From the NCBI GenBank assembly GCA_002898255.1, contig BEIE01000001.1:310001-374000 (forward strand): 64,000 nucleotides of DNA, written 5' to 3'. Position numbers and translations under genes: made by a program. Each line of letters opens with the position of its first letter. The first letter of the stretch is position 1. Below the pieces are notes generated by a model that saw only the letters and a program-made list of their open reading frames with translations, ran no database searches and was not told the DNA's origin. The stretch comes from a bacterium HR28. GTDB taxonomy: Bacteria > Chloroflexota > Chloroflexia > Thermomicrobiales > Thermomicrobiaceae. This document shows positions 47,181-56,067 of this stretch, piece by piece.

Positions 47181-48629
47181 ATGGGTACGCACTTTTCCCG
47201 GCGTCGCTTCCTTGCGCTGTTGACGGCTGGGCTCGGCACCACACTCGCCGCGTGTGCCGGTGGGCAAGCGACGCCGACGCCTGCGCCACAACCGACCCCG
47301 ACCGCAGCACCGGCTGCCTCACCAACCCCCGCCGCAGCGAGAACACCAGCGCCTGCTGCGACACCAACCGCAGTTGCCGCACAAGGGCCGGCACTCACGC
47401 CTATCCCTGGTCGAGAGGTCGTGGTCTGGCAGACTGTTGACTACTTGCCTGAGACGACCGCACTGATCAAGCAGCGCCTCGAGGAGGTTGCACAGAAAAA
47501 CGGGTTTACCATTTCCTTTGAAGAAATTCCCAATAACCCGCAGGGATACAACCGGTTCAACGCTGCGGTCCAAGCAGGCACGCCACCCGATATCTACCGG
47601 CTCTATGATTATCAAACCCAATTTTGGCGCGCGCAGGGCCAAACCGCCGATGTGACCGATCTTGTCGCGCCCTTCCTCCAACAAAACGGTGGGGTCTGGG
47701 AACCGGTTGAACTCACCTGCACCTTCAAGGGACGCTGGTGGGCGACACCACTTGCCGTGAATGCCTGGCCCTTCCACACCCGACAGGACCTTCTCGATCA
47801 AGCTGGCTTCAAGTACCCAGCGAACTGGGATGAATTCCGCCAACAGGGGAAAGCCCTCACCAAGCCCCCGCTCTACTACTATGGCATGACCCTAAGCCGC
47901 ATCAATGACACGAACAATCATACGCTCGGCATGGTCTGGACCTTTGGTGGAAAGCTCCAGAATGAGGACGGCTCGCTCGCTGTCACGGCCAATGACAAGG
48001 CGTGGCTCGATTGTCTGGCATTGATCCAGGCCATGTATCTCGAAGACCAAATCATTCCGCCCGGATCCGTGAACTGGGATGACGGTGGTAACAATCAGGG
48101 TTACCAGAGCGAACAGTTAGTGCTTACCTCCAACCCGACAAGTGTCTACAACTGGCTCCTGAAAAACAAGCCGGAACTTGCTCAAAAGACCCGTTTCTAT
48201 AGCTATCCCGCGGGACCGGCGGGCTCCTTCGGGCAGGTCGACGTCTGGACTGAAGGGCTCTTCAAGAACGGCAAGGGTGGGGACAACGCCCGCATTTGCC
48301 TGGTTGCCTTGATGGAGCCGACCTGGTATTCCAGCTATATCAACGAGCAGCTCAAGGGACGCTTTATCCCGTGCTGGAAAGATATGATTAAGCACGACCT
48401 CTGGCAGAAGAATGAACTTTATTCGGAATACCAGAAGATTATCTCCACCGGACGTATCATGGCTTATGCTGCGCCACCGCTGGGTGCCTTCGGTGAACTC
48501 GCAACCAAGTTCGTCATTGGCGACATGATGCAGGATCTCTGTGTACGACGTCTCTCGCCGCAAGAGGCTTTGTCCAACTTTGTTAAGGCGGCGCAGGAAA
48601 TCTGGAGCAAGCCCGAAAATCGCGCCTGA
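47181..48629 (+). CDS. Sugar-binding lipoprotein (extracellular solute-binding family 1)
   Basis: The 482-residue protein has a Tat-like SRRRFLALLTAG signal with lipobox LAAC (Cys25) and a Pro/Ala/Thr linker to about residue 75. The family 1 fold follows (VVVWQTVDYLPETTALIKQR, FNAAVQAGTPPDIYRL, TPLAVNAWPFHTRQDLLDQA). It should deliver a sugar or oligosaccharide to the two upstream permeases. It is the last gene of this transporter unit, and the ATPase is not in the cluster. A GAGAGGAGGAGAACC ribosome-binding site precedes it. Confidence 0.9.
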   Translation: MGTHFSRRRFLALLTAGLGTTLAACAGGQATPTPAPQPTPTAAPAASPTPAAARTPAPAATPTAVAAQGPALTPIPGREVVVWQTVDYLPETTALIKQRLEEVAQKNGFTISFEEIPNNPQGYNRFNAAVQAGTPPDIYRLYDYQTQFWRAQGQTADVTDLVAPFLQQNGGVWEPVELTCTFKGRWWATPLAVNAWPFHTRQDLLDQAGFKYPANWDEFRQQGKALTKPPLYYYGMTLSRINDTNNHTLGMVWTFGGKLQNEDGSLAVTANDKAWLDCLALIQAMYLEDQIIPPGSVNWDDGGNNQGYQSEQLVLTSNPTSVYNWLLKNKPELAQKTRFYSYPAGPAGSFGQVDVWTEGLFKNGKGGDNARICLVALMEPTWYSSYINEQLKGRFIPCWKDMIKHDLWQKNELYSEYQKIISTGRIMAYAAPPLGAFGELATKFVIGDMMQDLCVRRLSPQEALSNFVKAAQEIWSKPENRA

Positions 48630-48651
48630 TCGATTCCTCAGCACGACTACA

Positions 48652-48685
48652 GCGCGGGGGATGTATGGGTCGACGTCCCCCGCGC
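48652..48685 (+). terminator. Strong hairpin after sugar-binding protein gene
   Basis: The perfect 10-bp stem GCGCGGGGGA with TCCCCCGCGC encloses a 14-base loop. No T run follows, so it may stabilise or process the upstream mRNA rather than terminate. It ends 19 bases before the GroEL-like start. Confidence 0.5.
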
Positions 48686-48704
48686 ATTCACGCAGGGGGA
48701 CCCT

Positions 48705-50321
48705 ATGCGTCCGTCGACTAGTCGCGTCCGTTTCCACAGAGAGGCACGAGCTCCCCTCCTCGCGGGTTGCGCGACGTTCGCTCACTTACTGGGCACAACC
48801 CTCGGTCCGGCCGGTCGCGTGGTCGCCGTGAACCGGGTGCTCAAGGTGGGTCCTCCTGAAATGCTGGCAAGCGCTGCCTTGATTGCCCGGCGCACCTTCC
48901 GCTTGCCAGACCCCTTCCAGAATGCCGGTGCCATGCTCCTTCGTCACGCCGTGTGGCGGGTCTATGACCGCACCGGTGACGGAACCGCCACCACTGCTGT
49001 CCTGGCGTCTCGCCTACTCCACGAGCTCGATCGTCTTCTGACCGCTGGATATTCCCCGCTTCTGCTCACTCGGGGACTGGATCGCGCTGGCCACACGATC
49101 GCCGAGGTGCTCCGCTCCCTCGCTCGTCCTGTCGCTGACATCCGAGCACTCGCTGGTCTCCTCTCCTCTCTACACCTTTCGCCCGAAACCGAAGACGAAC
49201 TCCTTGACAGCCTCGAGGGGCTTGGTCCGGATGGGATCGTTTTGGTTGATCCGGATCATCACCCAGACGTCCAAGTGCAACTCATCCAGGGCGTGCACTG
49301 GCAGAGCCGGCTACTTGCGCCTGAACTCCTCCCACCGAACGTCGCCAAACTGCAGCTAGTGGAACCACGCATCCTGCTCACCGACTGGAAGCTCGAGGAA
49401 GCGTCCCAACTCCTCCCGCTGCTCGAGGAGTGTGCACGCCGCGGTGTGCGTCGCTTGCTTATTGTGGCCAGCGAACTCAGTGGGCACGCGCTCGCTCTTC
49501 TACGCACCAACCTCGAACGTGGCGTGCTTCACCAGGTCGCTGCCGTCGCAGCTCCCTCGGTAGGACTCCAGCAGACACGTATTTTGGAAGATCTTGCGGC
49601 ACTCACCGGTGGACACGCTTTTCTCCAAGCGGCTGGTGACCGGCCTGAGCATGCCCGCTACGCCCACCTTGGTAGTGCGCGTCAGGCACTGGTGACACGC
49701 TGGACGTTCGCGCTGGCAGGCGGACGCGGTGACCGAGCAGCGATCGAACGGCGTATCGCACTTGCCGAGGCCGAACTGGCTGCAGCTGACGACGAGTCCG
49801 CCCGCCGCCGCGCACGCGAGCGCCTCGGCCGCTTACGCGGCGCCTTCCTCCACATTCGCGTCGGTGGGACGACACCGACCGAACAGGAGTACCGGTGTCT
49901 TGCGCTCGAAAGTCTAGCCCGGACACTCCAGACCGCACTCGCCACGGGCGTAGTTCCAGGCGGCGGCGCAAGCTTCGCCGTCGCCGCACGCCGTCTCGCC
50001 GAACAGGAACTGTCCCTCCCACTCGAGGAACGTGCGGCATTTCATGCGGTTCGGACAGCATTGCTCGAACCACTGCGAACACTCGCGCACAATGCCGGAG
50101 TCGATCCCGCAGTGATTGTCCACCGGAGTCTGGAGGTTGCGCCCAACCTGGTCTACGATGTTCTGGCTGACCAGTGGATCGACCCATGGTCAGCGCCACT
50201 CCTTGATCCGCTCGGCGTCCTCGAAGCAGCGGTCGAGACTTCGCTCAGTCTTGGGCGCACCTTCCTAACCACCGACGTGCTCGTGCACCGCACCTGGCCA
50301 GCTTCCAGCGCCGAGCCATGA
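48705..50321 (+). CDS. Divergent GroEL/Hsp60-like protein
   Basis: The 538-residue protein is colinear with GroEL: LGTTLGPAGRVVAVNRV near residue 30, TGDGTATTAVLASRLL (GroEL GDGTTTATVL) near 90, an apical-like middle, and ATGVVPGGGASFAVAARRL near 410. The TKDG-type segment with GroEL Asp52 is replaced by KVGPPEM. By eye the position of Asp398 is also not Asp, while the Asp of GDGT is kept, so ATP hydrolysis is probably impaired or altered. The glycine/methionine tail is absent. It starts just after the sugar ABC unit and is followed 18 bases later by the propeller gene. Its role is unknown; the cell surely has a normal groEL elsewhere. Confidence 0.75.
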   Translation: MRPSTSRVRFHREARAPLLAGCATFAHLLGTTLGPAGRVVAVNRVLKVGPPEMLASAALIARRTFRLPDPFQNAGAMLLRHAVWRVYDRTGDGTATTAVLASRLLHELDRLLTAGYSPLLLTRGLDRAGHTIAEVLRSLARPVADIRALAGLLSSLHLSPETEDELLDSLEGLGPDGIVLVDPDHHPDVQVQLIQGVHWQSRLLAPELLPPNVAKLQLVEPRILLTDWKLEEASQLLPLLEECARRGVRRLLIVASELSGHALALLRTNLERGVLHQVAAVAAPSVGLQQTRILEDLAALTGGHAFLQAAGDRPEHARYAHLGSARQALVTRWTFALAGGRGDRAAIERRIALAEAELAAADDESARRRARERLGRLRGAFLHIRVGGTTPTEQEYRCLALESLARTLQTALATGVVPGGGASFAVAARRLAEQELSLPLEERAAFHAVRTALLEPLRTLAHNAGVDPAVIVHRSLEVAPNLVYDVLADQWIDPWSAPLLDPLGVLEAAVETSLSLGRTFLTTDVLVHRTWPASSAEP

Positions 50322-50339
50322 AGCGAGAGGATACGTTCA

Positions 50340-52163
50340 ATGGCTTTTCCTCAACTCGTGTGGCGCGAACTCCTGCGCGAGACCGGCGGTGCCGTGCTTG
50401 CGCTCGCGACCGACGGCCGGAGCATCCTCGCGGGGACAGCGAGCGGTGCATTCTTGGCGGCAGTGGAAAGTGCCGTCTGGACACCGATCGAGTTCCCCGC
50501 AGACAGGGTGCGGTTGGAACTCGCACAGCCAGTTGCACTTGCTCCCTGGGGAGACCGCTACATCGCCACGCCGAACGGTATTTTCCGGCAGCACGCGGAC
50601 GGGACATCATGGGAGCACTGTTTGGGGGCTGGACTCACGGTAGCGATACGAACGGCGCAAGCCGACGGCTACTTCGTCGTAGTCGCCGATCGGCTGGACG
50701 GTGTTCTGGTCTCTCGCAACGGCGGCACCGACTGGCAACCGGCCAACGCAGGGCTCGCCGCTTTCTCTGAGATCGTCGATCTCGTCCTTTCCCCGCGATT
50801 CGCTCAAGACCACCTCGCGTTGCTCGTGACCGCAGATGCTACCTACATCAGCCGCTCGCGTCGCTTCACCTGGCGACCGGTAGCACACCCGCCCGGATCA
50901 CTCGAGTGCGCGGCCATCCTTGCTGGAGAGCAAGGCACGACCCTCTTCATCGGTGGGGAATTGGGTCTCTTCCGCTCTGACGACTTCGGTCGCTCCTGGC
51001 AGGCCGTCTCACTCCCGCTCGATGGCCCCTGTAATGTGCTCGCAACTGATCCTGAGGCGACCGTCCTGGTGGCGTCGATCGACCGAACCATCGTACGCTC
51101 GTGGGATGGCGGACGAAACTGGGAACGCCTCCCCGAGGTGCCAAGTCATGTGTTGAGCCTCGCAGTCCCTGACCAGCAGCAGGTTATCGCTGGGACGCTC
51201 TCCCGTGGCTGTCTCCGTTGGGAAGCGCAGTCGGCTACCTGGCGAGCGTGGAACGCGGGGCTCTACGGGCGACTTCCGGTTGGCTTGCTCGTCCGACCAA
51301 CCGAGGGTGCACCCAAACTTGTAATTGCTGATTACTCGGGTACGATCGCGCACTCAGACGACGGTGGACAAACATGGGCACACGTCGAACTCGACCTGGG
51401 ACTCGCGCAGCTCGTTGGGGGTAGAACCGGCCCAGTCTTCGCCCTGACGCTCGAGGGAATCCTACGTTCGACGGAGTTAGAGCAGTGGCAGATGGTGCTC
51501 CAACTCGAGGATATCGCGGAGGCCGCCTGGTTCCTCGCAAGCGATGACGGCCAACGAGTCTTTTTCGTTGTTCAGGATGTCGAGGACACAGACGAACCAA
51601 TCGTGCGGATCCAGTACTCGCTGGATCAAGGACTCACCTGGAACACGTTGCAGATAACCGAACTCGCAGTGGTGCGCGGAGCTACCCTCTCGCCTGACGG
51701 ACAGATGCTCGCACTCGTGACCATCCTGTCCGAAGCCCCCCACCCGACGCTTTCCCTCTGGGTTGGCCAAGAACAGCAGTGGATCCACCGCCGCTGGCCG
51801 GATGGCTTGGACGAGGCGAGCCTCTTGCGCCTGTCTTGGTCAGCGAGCGGTGACGCGATCCTCGCTGTCGCCGACGAAGACGTCTGGCTCATCCGGGCCA
51901 TCCCTCCGCAACGACCACGGATCACCAAAATCGGTCGACTGCAATCTCCAGCCACGGCTCTCTCTCATGACGCAGGCACCGGCTGGTTACTCGCGACTGG
52001 GACAACGCTCTGGCAGTGCAATGCCCAAGGTCAGCTCCAACGTCTCGAGCCGGAGTGCCCCGGGCATACCATCGTCGCTCTGGCTAGTGTGCCGAACTTG
52101 CCCCAGTTGATCGGTTATGCAGCTGATGCTGGTGGCAGCCTCTGGTCCTGTGTGCGAAAGTAA
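50340..52163 (+). CDS. Asp-box (BNR-like) beta-propeller protein
   Basis: The 607-residue protein contains at least five Asp-box repeats of S-x-D/N-x-G-x-x-W type: [36 protein letters not shown] and SLDQGLTWN, spread from about residue 125 to 440. They indicate a propeller of the sialidase/Vps10 or Ycf48 kind. No signal peptide or lipobox is present, so it should be cytoplasmic, which is unusual for Asp-box proteins. It begins 18 bases after the GroEL-like gene and is probably co-transcribed with it. No catalytic sialidase motif is seen. Confidence 0.7.
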   Translation: MAFPQLVWRELLRETGGAVLALATDGRSILAGTASGAFLAAVESAVWTPIEFPADRVRLELAQPVALAPWGDRYIATPNGIFRQHADGTSWEHCLGAGLTVAIRTAQADGYFVVVADRLDGVLVSRNGGTDWQPANAGLAAFSEIVDLVLSPRFAQDHLALLVTADATYISRSRRFTWRPVAHPPGSLECAAILAGEQGTTLFIGGELGLFRSDDFGRSWQAVSLPLDGPCNVLATDPEATVLVASIDRTIVRSWDGGRNWERLPEVPSHVLSLAVPDQQQVIAGTLSRGCLRWEAQSATWRAWNAGLYGRLPVGLLVRPTEGAPKLVIADYSGTIAHSDDGGQTWAHVELDLGLAQLVGGRTGPVFALTLEGILRSTELEQWQMVLQLEDIAEAAWFLASDDGQRVFFVVQDVEDTDEPIVRIQYSLDQGLTWNTLQITELAVVRGATLSPDGQMLALVTILSEAPHPTLSLWVGQEQQWIHRRWPDGLDEASLLRLSWSASGDAILAVADEDVWLIRAIPPQRPRITKIGRLQSPATALSHDAGTGWLLATGTTLWQCNAQGQLQRLEPECPGHTIVALASVPNLPQLIGYAADAGGSLWSCVRK

Positions 52164-52395
52164 GAAGCAACCTTTGATTGTACAGGCCATTCGCAGTGCA
52201 GCAGAATCCTCACATCGCTACGCTACTCGGGCGCACAGCTTCGACTGGTTCTGTTGTCTATCCGGGCCAGTCGCCGTGGTGTCTCCGGCCCCCCAACCGT
52301 GTGAGCGATTGAGGGCAGGCGCTCAGGCTTCGAAGATCCGATGTCGCTCTTCGTTACACTTGCAGAGAGATGCATGCACGACGAGGAGGACCGAC

Positions 52396-52779
52396 ATGCC
52401 AACGCAACCGAGCAAAGAGTTGGAGCGGATCCCGAACCCGAAGCCGGAACGCGACTACGAGATCGAGATTACGACGAATGAGTTCACGTGCGTCTGCCCG
52501 AGAACCGGCCAACCGGACTTTGCAACGATTACAATCCGCTACGTTCCAGATCAGTGGATCGTTGAACTCAAGTCCTTGAAGCTGTATCTCTGGTCGTTCC
52601 GGAATGAGGGACACTACCACGAAGAAGTTACAAACACAATTTTGGACGACCTCGTCCGCACGCTCCAGCCGCGGCGCATGACGGTGATTGCTGACTTCAA
52701 CATCCGTGGCGGGTTGCACACAGTGGTTACGGCGCGCTACGAGCGGTCGGCTGGGGAGCTCCAGGCTGCCGCCGACTGA
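52396..52779 (+). CDS. queF: NADPH-dependent 7-cyano-7-deazaguanine reductase (QueF)
   Basis: The 127-residue protein is the short, single-domain Que[17 protein letters not shown] with catalytic Cys34 and Asp41, the NADPH motif [14 protein letters not shown], and HYHEEVTN with the substrate-binding Glu. It reduces preQ0 to preQ1 in queuosine synthesis. ATG 52396 follows GAGGAGG at six bases. I see no preQ1 riboswitch-like pseudoknot in the 232 bases upstream. Confidence 0.93.
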   Translation: MPTQPSKELERIPNPKPERDYEIEITTNEFTCVCPRTGQPDFATITIRYVPDQWIVELKSLKLYLWSFRNEGHYHEEVTNTILDDLVRTLQPRRMTVIADFNIRGGLHTVVTARYERSAGELQAAAD

Positions 52780-53300
52780 TGAACATCCGGCTGACCACCA
52801 GCGCGCTTCACCGATTCCGGCCTGAAGAGGCAATTTCCGCCGCGCGTCATGTTCGCTGGGAGGCGGGAGAGGTAGGCGTCGTTGGTCTTGGTTGACATCG
52901 CTTCCGCTGTCAGAGGTTTGGCGAAAGATTGCCGCATTTGCATCCGGTTCGAGTAGGACCGCTACTTGAACATGGAGGGAACTCGCGAACCGCACTTCCT
53001 CGGCTGGAAACAGCCCCTCGTTGTTCTCTCTCACAATGTGCGGTCGAGAGCAGCTCCCCAGGCAACGAGGATGATATGGCCAGTCCTGGCAAGAATTCGG
53101 CCGAACCGCGGCGGGCGTGGGACGGCTTTGTCTACGCCGTGCCCTGCATGTTCCGAGCGCAACATCCACACCGAACACGTTCGTCATTCAGGAACGGGTG
53201 GGGGAGACACTGCGCACGGCGCAGGAAAGCGTCCCTCCGCGCATTGCCACACCGACCCAATCCGCTCCAGTCGTGACCACACGTGTTGGAGATTCTGTGC
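52780..53300. other. Intergenic stretch after queF
   Basis: No supported gene or RNA: the frames are short, overlapping on both strands and lack ribosome-binding sites. Confidence 0.4.
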
Positions 53301-53329
53301 TTGACAAGTTGGCTTATTCGCCTTAATCT
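53301..53329 (+). promoter_or_regulatory. Promoter of the phosphotransferase/carboxylase operon
   Basis: TTGACA (53301-53306), 17 bases, TAATCT (53324-53329), the same -35/-10 pair as the peptide-binding protein promoters. It leaves a 5' leader of about 250 bases before ATG 53584. Confidence 0.65.
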
Positions 53330-53583
53330 TCATCTCTGAAGCTCAGTGGACGGGATACGAGCAGTCGAGGCCGAATCCGCACCGCGACGGACTCGAGTGA
53401 ACGTGAATCAGGCGTCTCGAGAGGCATTCACTGAGCGCTCATGGCAAGCCTTCAGAATTTCTGCAGCAATGCCGTGGCGGCTCATCGAGCGCACCAGTGG
53501 AGGAGCAAGAGCGGTAGAGATCCGGCCGAGGCGATATCCCGGACACGAGCACCGTGCGGCCGTGAGGAGAGCGGGGGTTGTAC

Positions 53584-55398
53584 ATGAGCGGAACACTGCG
53601 CTTTCCGAGCCCGTTCGAAGTTGAAACCCCAGCCGGCTGCGAGGGCTGGGAGGAAATGTACCCTGCGTACATGCGCTTTTCTGAAGCCCGTCGCGAATTA
53701 GAGGAGTCACGCCTCTGGTTCTATAACGGGATGCACTTTCCTGAACCAATTTCACCCTTTGACGTGATTACTGCCGAGGCATTTTACATCGCAATAGGTG
53801 AGATGAACGCCCGCTTCTTTTGCATTCCCCCTGCGATGGGTGTCGACTTCCGGGTCCTAAACGGGTACGTCTACATCAGCGGCATTCCCGTCCTCGATCC
53901 CCAGAAGATTCAGGAACGCGTGGAACTATTCCAGCGCCGTGCCGGCCATTACTATGAGAACTGGAGCACGATCTACGAGGACTGGAAGCAGCGCGTCATT
54001 AATGAGATTGAGGCGCTGAAAGCGATCCCCTTCCCCCACTTGCCGGAGATCGAGCCGGAGGAACTTGTCTTCGCGCATCGCGGCATCGGCACCTCGATGA
54101 CGGTCTTCGAGAGCTATAACCGAGTAATCGAAAGCCTCTTCCGCATTGCCCAGATCCACTGTGAGATCGTGATGATCGGTTTTGCCGCATACCTTACCTT
54201 CTATGATTTCTGCAAGCGCTTCTTCCCGGAGATCCCGGATCAGCAGATCACCCTGATGGTTTCTGGTATCGACGTCAGCATGATGCGCCCCGACAAGGAA
54301 CTCCGCGTACTCGCTCAGCGGGCTGTGGAACTCGGCCTCGCTGAGAAGTTCAGCGAAGGGCGATCCTGGCGGGAGGTCTTCGCTGATCTCGAGCAGCACG
54401 AGAACGGGCGTGCTTGGCTGCAAGAATGGAATGAGCGCGGCGAACCATGGTTCTGGATCAACGCCGGTGACGGCCTACAGCACCAGTTCCGCGCTTGGCG
54501 TGACGATCCGAGCCCAATCTTCCCTATCCTCATCGAATACGTGAAGCGAGCCGCACGCGGTGAGTCGATCGAGCGCGACACCTCCCAGGTGCGTGAGGAG
54601 CGAGACCGCATCACCGCCGAATATCGCGCCCTCCTCCCAAGTGAGGCCGATCGCCAGGCCTTCGATCAGCTCCTGGCACTCGTACGCCAGGTGTATTACG
54701 CGATCGAAGATCACAAGTTCTGGGTCGACCACTGGTTCATGAGCGTCTGGTGGAACAAGCTGCGGGAGCTCGGCGCACTTTTCGTCGAGCATGGCTTCTT
54801 CCGTGAAGTCGATGATCTCTTCTACTTGCATTGGACTGAGGTCAGCCAAGCTCTCACTGATCTCCTGCTTGGGTGGTCGATCGGCACCGAGCCTTATGGG
54901 CCGAAGCATTGGCCAGCAGTTATCGAACGACGCAAGGCCACCTTGGCCAAGCTTCGCGCGTTTAATCCGCCGCCAGCCCTCGGTGTCGTCCCGGAGCAGA
55001 TCGCCGATCCAGCCATCGTCATGCTGTGGGGCATTACACCGGAACGCCTGCGCGCCTGGATCACCAAGGACGAAGGCAATATCTTGCGCGGCTTCGCTGC
55101 CTCTCCAGGCATCGTCGAGGGGCCGGCCCGCGTTATCTTCGATGTCGCAGAGCTCAAGTCTGTTGAGGACGGCGAGATCCTCGTCTGCTCCGTCACCGAG
55201 CCAAGCTGGGCACCGGTCTTCGCCAAGGTACGCGGCATCGTCACCGATATCGGTGGGGTCATGTCCCACGCGGCGATCGTCGCCCGCGAGTACAGCGTCC
55301 CCGCCGTTCTAGGCACTGGCGTCGCAACCAAGCGAATTCGAACGGGTCAGCGACTGCGTGTGGATGGAAACGAGGGGACGGTGACCATCCTCGACTGA
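53584..55398 (+). CDS. PEP-utilising-enzyme-like phosphotransferase (phenylphosphate synthase alpha-like)
   Basis: The 604-residue protein lacks the ATP-grasp domain of PEP synthase. Its last about 90 residues are the swivelling phosphohistidine domain: GFAASPGIVEGPARVI, GEILVCSVTEPSWAPVF, IVTDIGGVMSHAAIVARE with His562, VPAVLGTG, and VDGNEGTVTIL. The size and the absence of ATP-grasp match the alpha subunit of phenylphosphate synthase, whose separate beta subunit supplies the ATP site; no such beta gene is in the window. The N-terminal about 500 residues, helical and aromatic-rich, would be the acceptor-binding part. ATG 53584 follows GCGGGGGTTG. It is first in an operon with biotin carboxylase-type genes. 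Confidence 0.7.
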   Translation: MSGTLRFPSPFEVETPAGCEGWEEMYPAYMRFSEARRELEESRLWFYNGMHFPEPISPFDVITAEAFYIAIGEMNARFFCIPPAMGVDFRVLNGYVYISGIPVLDPQKIQERVELFQRRAGHYYENWSTIYEDWKQRVINEIEALKAIPFPHLPEIEPEELVFAHRGIGTSMTVFESYNRVIESLFRIAQIHCEIVMIGFAAYLTFYDFCKRFFPEIPDQQITLMVSGIDVSMMRPDKELRVLAQRAVELGLAEKFSEGRSWREVFADLEQHENGRAWLQEWNERGEPWFWINAGDGLQHQFRAWRDDPSPIFPILIEYVKRAARGESIERDTSQVREERDRITAEYRALLPSEADRQAFDQLLALVRQVYYAIEDHKFWVDHWFMSVWWNKLRELGALFVEHGFFREVDDLFYLHWTEVSQALTDLLLGWSIGTEPYGPKHWPAVIERRKATLAKLRAFNPPPALGVVPEQIADPAIVMLWGITPERLRAWITKDEGNILRGFAASPGIVEGPARVIFDVAELKSVEDGEILVCSVTEPSWAPVFAKVRGIVTDIGGVMSHAAIVAREYSVPAVLGTGVATKRIRTGQRLRVDGNEGTVTILD

Positions 55399-55422
55399 CC
55401 AGTGAGAGTGACTCTCTCAGCT

Positions 55423-55457
55423 CCACCACGGGCCGTCTCATGACGACTCCGTGGTGG
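55423..55457 (+). terminator. Hairpin between phosphotransferase and biotin carrier genes
   Basis: The perfect 9-bp stem CCACCACGG with CCGTGGTGG encloses a 17-base loop and is followed by TTGTTGG. It may act as a partial terminator or an mRNA processing site that sets unequal expression of the operon genes. Confidence 0.4.
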
Positions 55458-55500
55458 TTGTTGGTGCAGTACGCTCGGAGAGGAAACACGGGAGGAGCGC

Positions 55501-56055
55501 ATGGAACTGACACCTGAGGACGTGCAAGAGATTCTTCGGATCCTCGAGCAGTCTTCGTTCGATGAACTCTACCTCGAGACACCACAACTGAAACTAATCG
55601 TGCGCCGCGGACAGGGAACCGGCACGGCGGTTCCAGTTCCACCGGCAAATCCGGTGCAGACAGCGGAGACACGCTCCGAGCCTCCACGAGCGACGCCAGT
55701 CAGCGAGGCAACTGCCCAGGCGGCGCCACCGACCGCCACGCCAGACAAGCCGGCCCCGGCAACAACAGCGGCGGATCGCCTCATCCCAATCTCAGCACCG
55801 CTCAAGGGCATCTTCTATCGCGCGCCGCGCCCTGGCGCTCCACCCTTCGTCGACGTCGGCAGCTCTGTGCAGGAAGACACCGTCGTCGGCATTATCGAAG
55901 TGATGAAGCTCATGCACTCGGTCCTCGCTGGAGTCCACGGCGAAATTGTTGAAGTCTGCGCCGAGAACGGCCAGGCAGTCGACCGCGGCCAGCCGCTCTT
56001 CCTCGTTCGCCCGAGCGAAGATGCCAGCGTCTCGTCGGCACCGGACGCATCGTGA
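55501..56055 (+). CDS. Biotin carboxyl carrier protein
   Basis: The 184-residue protein has an AccB-like start (VQEILRILEQSSFDELYLET), a Pro/Ala/Thr linker (about 42-92) and a biotinyl domain (about 95-172). The biotin motif is IIEVMKLMHS with Lys136. It carries carboxybiotin to the carboxyltransferase encoded 12 bases downstream. A biotin carboxylase subunit (AccC) is absent, so it must be shared from elsewhere. GAGGAGCGC precedes the ATG with good spacing. Confidence 0.92.
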   Translation: MELTPEDVQEILRILEQSSFDELYLETPQLKLIVRRGQGTGTAVPVPPANPVQTAETRSEPPRATPVSEATAQAAPPTATPDKPAPATTAADRLIPISAPLKGIFYRAPRPGAPPFVDVGSSVQEDTVVGIIEVMKLMHSVLAGVHGEIVEVCAENGQAVDRGQPLFLVRPSEDASVSSAPDAS

Positions 56056-56067
56056 GGGAGCTCAGTC

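Noticed and set aside
52164-52395. Possible preQ1 riboswitch upstream of queF
   Set aside because: No recognisable preQ1 aptamer pseudoknot or A-rich tail.
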